Positions 57,214-64,000 of a DNA stretch of 64,000 nt are shown here, piece after piece. Numbering within the stretch: position 1 is the stretch's first letter; the number at the start of each line of letters is the position of its first letter. The notes under the pieces were generated by a model, which saw nothing but the letters and a program-made list of their open reading frames with translations, ran no database searches and had not been told where the DNA came from. The translations under genes were made by a program, and so were the position numbers. Origin of the DNA: Pseudomonas pharyngis (GTDB taxonomy: Bacteria > Pseudomonadota > Gammaproteobacteria > Pseudomonadales > Pseudomonadaceae); assembly GCF_021602345.1 (NCBI RefSeq), contig NZ_BQID01000004.1, positions 62,001 through 126,000 on the forward strand. Reading direction: 5' to 3'.

Positions 57214-58836
57214 ATGTCAGAACACGTTCAGTCTCTGGATGCCGTGCGCAGCGCGGACGCCAGCCCCGATACCCGAAAGGTCATCTTCGCCTCGTCCCTG
57301 GGGACGGTGTTCGAGTGGTATGACTTCTTCCTCTACGGCGCCCTGGCGGCGGTCATCAGCAAGCAATTTTTCGCCGGGGTCAACGACACCACCGCATTCA
57401 TCTTTGCGCTGATGGCATTTGCCGCAGGCTTCATCGTGCGGCCGTTCGGGGCGCTGGTGTTTGGTCGGTTGGGGGACATGATCGGGCGCAAATACACCTT
57501 CCTCGCAACCATCATCCTGATGGGCGTGGCGACGTTCGCCGTGGGCCTGCTGCCGACCTACGCCAGCATCGGCATCGCCGCACCGATCATTCTGGTGATA
57601 CTGCGCATGCTTCAGGGCCTGGCCCTCGGCGGCGAGTACGGCGGCGCCGCGACTTACGTGGCCGAACACGCGCCGATCGGCAAGCGCGGGTTCCACACCA
57701 GCTGGATTCAATCCACCGCGACCCTTGGTCTGCTGCTGTCGCTGCTGGTGGTGCTCGGTTGCCGCTACTTCACCGGCGATCAATTCGAAGTCTGGGGCTG
57801 GCGTATTCCGTTCCTGTTGTCGATCGTGCTGCTGGGTATTTCCACCTGGATTCGCCTGAGTCTGCACGAATCGCCGGCCTATCTGAAAATGAAAGAAGAA
57901 GGCAAGGCCAGCAAGGCGCCGATCCGCGAGTCCTTCGGCAAATGGGAAAACCTCAAAGTCGTGCTGATCGCCCTGTTCAGCATCAACGCCGGGCAAGCGG
58001 TGACCTTCTACGCGGCGCAGTTTTACGTGCTGTTCTTCCTCACCCAGTTCCTGAAAATGGACCCGGCGGTGGCCAACAGTCTGCTGATCATCAGCGTGGT
58101 GATCGGCGCGCCGTTCTTCATCATTTTCGGCTGGCTGTCGGACAAGGTCGGGCGCAAACCGGTGCTGATGCTTGGCTTGCTGCTGGCCACCGCGCTGTAC
58201 TTCCCGATCTTCAAATCCCTGGCCCACTACGCCAACCCGGCCATCGACCACGCCAGCCGACAGGCACCGATCACCGTGGTGGCCGACCCGGCGACCTGCA
58301 CCTTCCAGTTCGATCCGGTGGGCAAGGCCAAATTCGACAGCCCGTGCGACAAGGTCAAGACCTTCCTGGTCAAGCAAGGCCTGCCCTACTCCAGCGTCGC
58401 CGCGCCGGCGGGCAGCACGGTGCAAGTGAGCGTCGGCGATGTGAAACTCGACGGCTTCGACGAAGCCGCCCTGCGCGGCGCCATCACTCTGGCCGGCTAC
58501 CCGCAACAGGCTGATATGCAGCAAATCAACAAACCGATGATCGTGGCCCTGATCGTCGGCCTGATCATCATCTCGGCCATGTGCTACGGTCCGCTCGCCG
58601 CGCTGATGGTCGAACTGTTCCCGACCCGCATCCGCTACACCTCGATGTCCCTGCCGTATCACATCGGCAACGGCTGGTTCGGCGGATTCCTGCCAACCGT
58701 GTCGTTTGCGCTGGTGGTGTACACCGGGGATATTTTTTACGGGCTGTGGTACCCGGTGCTGATTACCGGAGTGAGCCTGGTGGTGGGGATGATCTGTCTG
58801 CGTGAGACGAAGAATATCGATCTGGACAAGAACTGA
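57214..58836 (+). CDS. MHS-family MFS transporter (ShiA/ProP-like)
   Basis: 540 residues, ATG behind GTGAGGGATACCGAT. Family phrases: GTVFEWYDFFLYGALAAVIS, FGALVFGRLGDMIGRKYTFL, RMLQGLALGGEYGGAATYVAEHAP. Between helices 9 and 10 (about residues 345-435) there is a long extra soluble loop (HASRQAPITVVADPATCTFQFDPVGKAKF) found in a subset of MHS carriers. Metabolite:H+ symport is expected. Co-transcribed with the GMC gene; shared leader motif supports joint catabolite control. Confidence 0.88.
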   Translation: MSEHVQSLDAVRSADASPDTRKVIFASSLGTVFEWYDFFLYGALAAVISKQFFAGVNDTTAFIFALMAFAAGFIVRPFGALVFGRLGDMIGRKYTFLATIILMGVATFAVGLLPTYASIGIAAPIILVILRMLQGLALGGEYGGAATYVAEHAPIGKRGFHTSWIQSTATLGLLLSLLVVLGCRYFTGDQFEVWGWRIPFLLSIVLLGISTWIRLSLHESPAYLKMKEEGKASKAPIRESFGKWENLKVVLIALFSINAGQAVTFYAAQFYVLFFLTQFLKMDPAVANSLLIISVVIGAPFFIIFGWLSDKVGRKPVLMLGLLLATALYFPIFKSLAHYANPAIDHASRQAPITVVADPATCTFQFDPVGKAKFDSPCDKVKTFLVKQGLPYSSVAAPAGSTVQVSVGDVKLDGFDEAALRGAITLAGYPQQADMQQINKPMIVALIVGLIIISAMCYGPLAALMVELFPTRIRYTSMSLPYHIGNGWFGGFLPTVSFALVVYTGDIFYGLWYPVLITGVSLVVGMICLRETKNIDLDKN

Positions 58837-58847
58837 TTGATATTCGT

Positions 58848-58874
58848 GTGGCGGGGGCGCAATGCCCTCGCCAC
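58848..58874. terminator. Hairpin after the MHS gene
   Basis: GTGGCGGGGGC and GCCCTCGCCAC (one G-T pair) around GCAAT. No T-run. It separates convergent genes. Confidence 0.5.
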
Positions 58875-58885
58875 CCTGCTGGATC

Positions 58886-59254
58886 TCAGACCTCCGCGTC
58901 CAGCAACTCAAACTTCACCTGATCGGGATAAAACGCCACGTAATCCTTGATCTGGCTGACCGAAATCTTCGGATTTTCGTACGTCCACACCGCATTCGCC
59001 CCTTCGTGCCCCGGCACTTGCAGACTGAAATAGTTGGCATCGCCCTTGTACGGGCAGTAGGTGGTGTGGTCGGTGCGGGCGAAGTATTTTTCGTCGATAT
59101 CCTCGCGCGGGATGTAGTAGACCGGCGGGTAATTGGCTTCGAGCAGCACCAGGGCTCGGGCCGAGGCGGCGACCTGTATGCCGTGGAATTTTACCAGCAG
59201 GCAGCCAGGCTGCTCGGCGACGGTGATGACGGGACTGGGACCGGAACTTTTCAT
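58886..59254 (-). CDS. DUF427 family protein
   Basis: 122 residues, ATG with AGGAGAAACCG upstream. The beta-rich DUF427 fold shows in ALVLLEANYPPVYYIPREDIDEKYFART and the signature TTYCPYKGDANYFSL, followed by AVWTYENPKISVSQIKDYVAFYPDQVKF. Function unknown despite wide distribution. Confidence 0.88.
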   Translation of the reverse strand: MKSSGPSPVITVAEQPGCLLVKFHGIQVAASARALVLLEANYPPVYYIPREDIDEKYFARTDHTTYCPYKGDANYFSLQVPGHEGANAVWTYENPKISVSQIKDYVAFYPDQVKFELLDAEV

Positions 59255-59436
59255 CGGTTTCTCCTGACGGGCGGCGAAGGCACCGGTTCAGGTATAACCC
59301 ATGCGGGGGAATCTCGTCGGATCCGCAGCCGAACGGTTTTTTCTCCGATCAGCAACAACCGTCGCTTGCGAAGGCGGTGGTTTCTGTTTTCATATCACGC
59401 GCAAAACGACCAAGACGCCCACCGACAGGAGTCATC

Positions 59437-60651
59437 ATGCGTAAGGATTACCTGGCTTTTTTCATCTCGCTGTTCCTGTCGCGGCTGGCGGATCAGATTC
59501 TGTTGTTCATCGTGCCGCTTGTGGTGTTCCAGACCACCAACAGCGCGTCCTGGGCGGGGCTCGCATTTTTCGTCGAGTCGCTGCCGCGCTTTCTCGCGTT
59601 TCCGCTATGCGGAGCTTTGTGCGACAAGTTCTCGCCCATCAGGATCCTGCACATCAGTCAGGTTTACCGGGCGTTGCTCTGCGTATTGGCAGTAGGGCTT
59701 TATGCCGTCTTCGGCGGTATCGCGTGGCTGGTGGTGCTGTCGGCGCTATGCGGCGTGCTGACGACTCAGGGCATCATGGCCCGCGAAGTGCTGATGCCGC
59801 GTATTTTCCAGCACTACAGCTACACCAAAACCCTTTCCTACTCGCAGATAGCCGACCAGACCGGGCTGGTTCTGGGGCCCTTGGTGGCGGCATTGCTGCT
59901 CGAAGTGTCGGCCTGGCACTGGGTGGTGCTGTGGGTGGCCGGGCTGTTCCTGCTCGCCGACCTGAGCATGCGGGTGTGGCAACGTTTCAGCCGTATCACT
60001 CTGGAGGTGTTCGAGCAGCATCAGGACATCTGGCTGCAGCCTCTGCGCATCGCTTTCAGGCATATCCGTGAACGGGCGGAGCTGAAGAAGATCATCACCC
60101 TGGCTGTGGGGGTCAACCTGATTGTCGGGGTCACCCTGGCCACTTCGGCGGCCATGGTGCTCGGTCAGTACAGCGCCGGCAAGGACGACTACGCCGTGCT
60201 GCAAACGGCAGGCGCGGTGGCCACCATCGTGATTCTGTTTTTCCTCGCCCGGGTGGTATTGCCGTTGCGCGTATTGGGTGGCGTTGCCTATTCGATGCTC
60301 GCCGCCGGCGCCTTCATCAGCGCCCTGAGCCCGAACCTGGCGGGTTATGTGCTGGGTTTCCTGTTGATCGTCGGCTTCGACAAGATGTTCAACGTTTACA
60401 TGCGCAGCATTCGCCAGCGAGTCATTCCCCCTCAGGACTTCGGCAAGACCGTGGGCGTGATCACCCTGCTCAACAACTTGTCACAACCGCTCGCAGGACT
60501 GCTTGTTGCGCTGCTCGCCGCGCCTTTGGGGGCACAACGTGTGATCCTGATCCTGGCTGTGCTGGCGACGCTGCTGGGCGTTGCGGCTCTCTGGTGGTTT
60601 GCCAGAGTACGTAATACATCCGCCGCTTCGATCCTCGAAACCGAGCAGTAA
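59437..60651 (+). CDS. MFS transporter (LmrP/EntS-like group)
   Basis: 404 residues, ATG behind GACAGGAGTCATC, 12 helices. MRKDYLAFFISLFLSRLADQILLFIVPLVVFQ and CGALCDKFSPIRILHISQVYR (motif A) place it with the EntS-like exporters. The C-terminal half (SIRQRVIPPQDFGKTVGVITLLNNLSQPLAGLL) is typical of that group, some of which export siderophores. No siderophore genes are linked. Confidence 0.84.
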   Translation: MRKDYLAFFISLFLSRLADQILLFIVPLVVFQTTNSASWAGLAFFVESLPRFLAFPLCGALCDKFSPIRILHISQVYRALLCVLAVGLYAVFGGIAWLVVLSALCGVLTTQGIMAREVLMPRIFQHYSYTKTLSYSQIADQTGLVLGPLVAALLLEVSAWHWVVLWVAGLFLLADLSMRVWQRFSRITLEVFEQHQDIWLQPLRIAFRHIRERAELKKIITLAVGVNLIVGVTLATSAAMVLGQYSAGKDDYAVLQTAGAVATIVILFFLARVVLPLRVLGGVAYSMLAAGAFISALSPNLAGYVLGFLLIVGFDKMFNVYMRSIRQRVIPPQDFGKTVGVITLLNNLSQPLAGLLVALLAAPLGAQRVILILAVLATLLGVAALWWFARVRNTSAASILETEQ

Positions 60652-60685
60652 CCGATTTCAATGTCGTAGAGCGATGTCCGAAAAC

Positions 60686-60723
60686 AAAAAAAACCGCAGC
60701 CTGCGAAGGACTGCGGTTTTTTT
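60686..60723. terminator. Bidirectional terminator
   Basis: AAAACCGCAG and CTGCGGTTTT around an 11-nt loop, with long A- and T-runs. It lies between the convergent MFS and serralysin genes. Confidence 0.9.
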
Positions 60724-60732
60724 CGTTTCAGA

Positions 60733-62139
60733 TCACGCGACAATATCGGTCGCCACAGCCTGCCCCACCACACCCACGGCGAAGTCCACCGAACCCTGGC
60801 CTGTGAGGTCAATCATCAGGCTGGTCTGGTTGGTCTGTTCGAAGTAAGTGAGGATCGCGTCCCCGGCATGCCCTGTGAAGCCGCTGACGAAGTTCAGAGT
60901 GGCTGCGCCGGTGGCGAACCCCGCGATGCCTGACAGGTCGATCTTGTCCAGGCCGCTGGTGAAATCCATGATCCAGTCTGGCGCGGTCATGGTCGAGTCG
61001 CTGGCCGCGCCGAACACGAAGGTGTCTGCGCCTTCACCGCCCCACAGCGAATCACCGCCGCCACCGCCGTAAATGATGTCGTTGCCGGCACCGCCGATCA
61101 GGTCGTTGGCCGCTGCGTTGCCGATCAGCAGGTCATTGCCCGAACCGCCAATGGCGTTTTCCACGGTCACGCCGTGAGCGATGGACACGTTGCCCACCAG
61201 ACCGCCGACATCGGAGAACGACCCTTCGTTAAGGTTGATCTTCTGGTTCTGGCTGAAGCCGGAGAAATCCAGCGTGTCATTGCCGCCGCCGTCCCACACC
61301 GAGAACACCACTTTGGAAGTGTTCGAGGTGGCGCTGTAGAAGTCGCGATCGGCGTTCGAGTTGAAGCCGTACACGGTGTTGTCGGCACGGGTTTCGAAGT
61401 TGGCGCCGTAGAGTTTCTGCACCGCGACGATGTCGTCCATCAACGGTGCCGAGGCGTAGGCGCCGCTGCCGTCCTTGCTGAAGTTCTGGTCGGTGTTGGC
61501 TTCGCTCCAGTAGCTCATCAGGCTGTAGCCGCGGGTGTCTTCGGCGTATTTGGCGTCGCCGTAGGTCGGGTTGCCGTTGCCGGCGTTGTAGGCGCCCGGG
61601 TGCGACAGGCCGAGGGTGTGGCCGATTTCGTGGGTCAGGGTCTGGCGCCCGTAGTTGTTGGTGTCCGGGGTCTTGTTGACCTGGTACTGATCGTTGATCA
61701 GGTACCACGATTGACCGTCGTAGCTGCTGCCCTGCGGCAGGTAGGCGAACGCCGCGCCGCCGGTGCTGACATCGTAGTTGCCGAAGGTCATGTGGCCGTC
61801 ACCGCCCTTGCCTTCGGTGAAGGTCACGTTGGCCACGTCGGACCACGATTGCATCGCCAGCACGGCCTGGGCCTTTTGCTGGGCGCTGAACTCGCTGAAG
61901 TTACCGAGTTTCGGGTTGTAGTTCGACGGTTTGTCGGTCAGGAACGTGTAGGTCAGATCAATCTTGCCGTCGGCATTCTTGTCCTGCCACGACATGCCCT
62001 TGCGCAGGATTTCGTCGGCAGCCTGGTCGGCGGTGAACGATGGTTTGCCGTTGACGGTCCCGGTGCCGCGATCGTACAGGTGGCTGAAGGTGTCGACGGC
62101 GGTGAAGGCGCTGCTGGCCTGGGAGGAAGGTTGAGACAT
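60733..62139 (-). CDS. aprA: Serralysin-type alkaline metalloprotease (AprA/AprX)
   Basis: 468 residues from the ATG at 62139. No Sec signal, as expected for type 1 secretion. Zinc site: H170-E-x-x-H174-x-x-G-x-x-H180; Met-turn SLMSYW around M208. RTX repeats ([33 protein letters not shown]) at about 344-390 bind calcium. The C-terminal type 1 secretion region ends with the hydrophobic QAVATDIVA. Neither the inhibitor aprI nor the exporter aprDEF adjoins it, unlike in most fluorescens-group aprX operons. Confidence 0.95.
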   Translation of the reverse strand: MSQPSSQASSAFTAVDTFSHLYDRGTGTVNGKPSFTADQAADEILRKGMSWQDKNADGKIDLTYTFLTDKPSNYNPKLGNFSEFSAQQKAQAVLAMQSWSDVANVTFTEGKGGDGHMTFGNYDVSTGGAAFAYLPQGSSYDGQSWYLINDQYQVNKTPDTNNYGRQTLTHEIGHTLGLSHPGAYNAGNGNPTYGDAKYAEDTRGYSLMSYWSEANTDQNFSKDGSGAYASAPLMDDIVAVQKLYGANFETRADNTVYGFNSNADRDFYSATSNTSKVVFSVWDGGGNDTLDFSGFSQNQKINLNEGSFSDVGGLVGNVSIAHGVTVENAIGGSGNDLLIGNAAANDLIGGAGNDIIYGGGGGDSLWGGEGADTFVFGAASDSTMTAPDWIMDFTSGLDKIDLSGIAGFATGAATLNFVSGFTGHAGDAILTYFEQTNQTSLMIDLTGQGSVDFAVGVVGQAVATDIVA

Positions 62140-62322
62140 GGTGTACGTCCTTGTTTCTGAAGAGTCAGTGTCAGACAGAAAAACGGCGATCTTCTGGCGA
62201 GATCGTCCTGTCACTCGCCCTGTTAGGCAGATTTAACCTGCCACAGCCGCCAACGAGGGGCTAATCAATTTCTCGATAGCGTCCCGGATTGCCCTGGCGA
62301 CAGCTGTCATGACCGGCAATCT

Positions 62323-62350
62323 TTTTATCTGTATATCCATACAGATAAAA
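62323..62350. promoter_or_regulatory. LexA-like (SOS) box upstream of topB
   Basis: The core CTGTATATCCATACAG (62329-62344) has the CTG-N10-CAG form of the gamma-proteobacterial LexA box, and the palindrome extends to perfect 12-bp arms TTTTATCTGTAT/ATACAGATAAAA. It is 72 bp upstream of the topB start and 189 bp upstream of the divergent serralysin start. Confidence 0.6.
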
Positions 62351-62416
62351 GTTGCCCGTTCGCCCGAGTCAGGCCATTCTGTGCGCCTCTTCGGGCAATG
62401 ATCGACGACGGTGGTT

Positions 62417-64000
62417 ATGCGGCTGTACCTCTGTGAAAAACCTTCCCAGGCCAAGGACATTGCGGCCGTGCTCGGCGCAAAGCGTCGGGGCGACGGCTGC
62501 TGGCTGGGAACGGACGTCACGGTGACCTGGTGCATCGGCCACTTGCTGGAAACCGCGCCGCCGGACGCCTACGACGCCAAATACAAGCGCTGGGTGCTGG
62601 CGGACCTGCCGATCATCCCGGACAAATGGAAAATGACCGTCAAGCCGCGTACCGCCAGCCAGTACAAGGCGGTCAAGCGCCTGCTCGGCGAGGCCAGCGA
62701 ACTGATCATCGCCACCGACGCCGACCGTGAGGGCGAGATGATCGCCCGGGAGCTGGTGGAGCATTGCCGCTATCGCGGGCCGATCCGCCGCTTGTGGCTG
62801 TCGGCGCTGGATGAAGCCTCGATCCGCAAGGCGTTGGCAGCGCTCAAACCGGGCGCTGAAACCTTCAGCCTGTATCACTCGGCACTGGGGCGCTCGCGGG
62901 CGGACTGGCTGATCGGGATGAACATGAGTCGCCTGTTCACCCTGCTCGGCCGGCAATCAGGCTATCAAGGTGTACTGCCGGTGGGCCGGGTGCAGACGCC
63001 GACGTTGCGGCTGGTGGTGGATCGCGACCGCAGCATTGCCGATTTCGTGCCGGTCGCGTACTGGGCCATCGACGTGCAACTGCTGCACAACGGCACGCCG
63101 TTCACGGCGCAGTGGCGTGCGCCGGGCGATGCCTGTGACGATCAGGACCGTTGTCTCAATCAGGCCCTCGCCCAGCAAGCGGCCGCCGCCATCGGCAGCG
63201 CCGTCAGCGCCCGGGTGGTCAAGCTGCGCACCGAACGCATGCGCGAAGTGGCGCCCCTGCCCTTCGATCTGGGCACCTTGCAGGAAGTCTGCTCGAAGAA
63301 GCTCGGCCTCGGTGCCCAGGAAACCCTCGACATCGCCCAGGCGCTTTACGAAACCTACAAGGTCATCACCTACCCGCGCAGCGATTGCGGCTACCTGCCC
63401 CTGAGCCAGCACAGCGAGGCGCCAGGGATTCTTGCGGCGTTGCGTCAGGCCGATCCGAGCCTCGAAGCGCTGCGCGAGCATCTGGAGCCACAGCGCCGCT
63501 CCCGCGCCTGGAACGACGCCAAGGTCAGCGCCCACCACGGCATCATTCCGACCGCTGCCGCGAAAAACCTGGAGCGTCTGACCGGCAAGCACCGCGCGGT
63601 CTACACGCTGGTTCGCGCACGGTATCTGGCGCAGTTCCTGCCCAATCACGAATACGACCGCACCCAGGCCGATTTCGATTGCGCCGGGGAAGCCTTGCGC
63701 GCGGTCGGCAAGCAGATCATCGAGCCGGGCTGGAAACGCGCGTTGCCCGAAGCGCTGGCCCCGGCCAGGGGGCGTGAAGCCCCCGCGCCACAGACGCTAC
63801 CGACACTGACCCAAGGCGCCGAGTGCGCCGTGGCGGACGTGAAGCTCAAGGACCTTTGGACGCAACCGCCCAAGCCCTATACCGAAGGCGACCTGATCAA
63901 GGCCATGAAGAACGTCGCCAAACTAGTGGAAGATCCGCTGCTCAAGCAGAAACTCAAGGACACCACCGGCATCGGCACCGAAGCTACCCGCGCCTCGATC
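62417..64000 (+). CDS. topB: DNA topoisomerase III (C-terminus beyond the window)
   Basis: The ATG at 62417 gives MRLYLCEKPSQAKDIAAVLG, the toprim domain with TDADREGEMIARELV (about 100-115). Then GRVQTPTLRLVVDRD, the active-site region YKVITYPRSDCGYLP (catalytic Tyr about 317), and AHHGIIPT. The frame is open for 528 codons to the window edge, about 80% of the usual length. It removes precatenanes and resolves recombination intermediates with RecQ. The LexA-like box upstream suggests SOS control. Confidence 0.95.
   Translation, partial: MRLYLCEKPSQAKDIAAVLGAKRRGDGCWLGTDVTVTWCIGHLLETAPPDAYDAKYKRWVLADLPIIPDKWKMTVKPRTASQYKAVKRLLGEASELIIATDADREGEMIARELVEHCRYRGPIRRLWLSALDEASIRKALAALKPGAETFSLYHSALGRSRADWLIGMNMSRLFTLLGRQSGYQGVLPVGRVQTPTLRLVVDRDRSIADFVPVAYWAIDVQLLHNGTPFTAQWRAPGDACDDQDRCLNQALAQQAAAAIGSAVSARVVKLRTERMREVAPLPFDLGTLQEVCSKKLGLGAQETLDIAQALYETYKVITYPRSDCGYLPLSQHSEAPGILAALRQADPSLEALREHLEPQRRSRAWNDAKVSAHHGIIPTAAAKNLERLTGKHRAVYTLVRARYLAQFLPNHEYDRTQADFDCAGEALRAVGKQIIEPGWKRALPEALAPARGREAPAPQTLPTLTQGAECAVADVKLKDLWTQPPKPYTEGDLIKAMKNVAKLVEDPLLKQKLKDTTGIGTEATRASI

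Noticed and set aside
1-64000. tRNA or rRNA genes
   Set aside because: No cloverleaf with TTCGA-type T-loop and CCA end, and no rRNA sequence, was seen. A dedicated scan was not possible.

Overview
The window is a stretch of chromosome from a Pseudomonas of the fluorescens complex. The grounds are: GC-rich coding with C/G third positions; Pseudomonas-typical small families (DUF1652, DUF2789, DUF6124, DUF3087); two REP doublets of the GGGAGCGGGCTTGCCCGC type; a two-cysteine DksA paralogue; a serralysin of the AprA type; and a PhaA/Sha-type Mrp antiporter operon. I saw no rRNA, tRNA, CRISPR array, transposase or complete prophage. Both ends cut genes: a membrane protein on the left and topB on the right. 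All names rest on reading the translations; no database search was run.

Layout. 1-3.9 kb: small housekeeping and hypothetical genes (Rof, NUDIX, DUF1652) and a lipoprotein polysaccharide deacetylase. 4-7.2 kb: a divergent alkanesulfonate-type uptake locus with two binding proteins and one permease but no ATPase. 7.2-13.2 kb: SRAP peptidase, AzlCD, DUF2784/DUF3087, PpnN and an OmpR-type regulator. 13.3-17.8 kb: the most unusual region, a compact terpene locus (an IPP isomerase fused to a class I terpene synthase, divergent from a trans-prenyl diphosphate synthase). It is bracketed by two small secreted proteins that end in the same 15-residue tag. 17.8-22.5 kb: FAD enzyme, flavin monooxygenase, and an XRE-cupin regulator divergent from an EamA exporter. 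22.6-28.6 kb: the six-gene Mrp (ACDEFG) Na+/H+ antiporter operon. 28.6-37.2 kb: DUF3995, DUF2946 with a TonB-dependent receptor, a betaine-type binding protein, several small unknowns, a chemoreceptor with a C-terminal sensor, and DksA2-like. 37.6-43.7 kb: GST, HEAT-repeat DNA alkylation repair protein, LysE, and a Tle1-type (DUF2235) lipase with a DUF2931 lipoprotein. 44.1-46.6 kb: a small ArsR-controlled oxidoreductase/monooxygenase operon with two matching operators, then cytochrome b561.

46.8-53.1 kb is a tightly coupled seven-gene operon: thermostable-hemolysin-family protein, AMP ligase, haem-oxygenase-like di-iron oxidase, SDR, TPR-like periplasmic protein, response regulator and histidine kinase. 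It reads as a self-regulated pathway that activates and oxidises a carboxylic acid. 53.1-64 kb: MFS; LysR divergent from a GMC oxidoreductase and an MHS transporter (both with an identical A-rich Crc/Hfq-like leader motif); DUF427; MFS; a serralysin without its usual inhibitor and exporter genes beside it; and topB behind a LexA-like box.

Best candidates for something undescribed: the IDI-terpene synthase fusion locus, the shared C-terminal tag on the two secreted proteins around it, and the hemolysin/ligase/di-iron oxidase operon.
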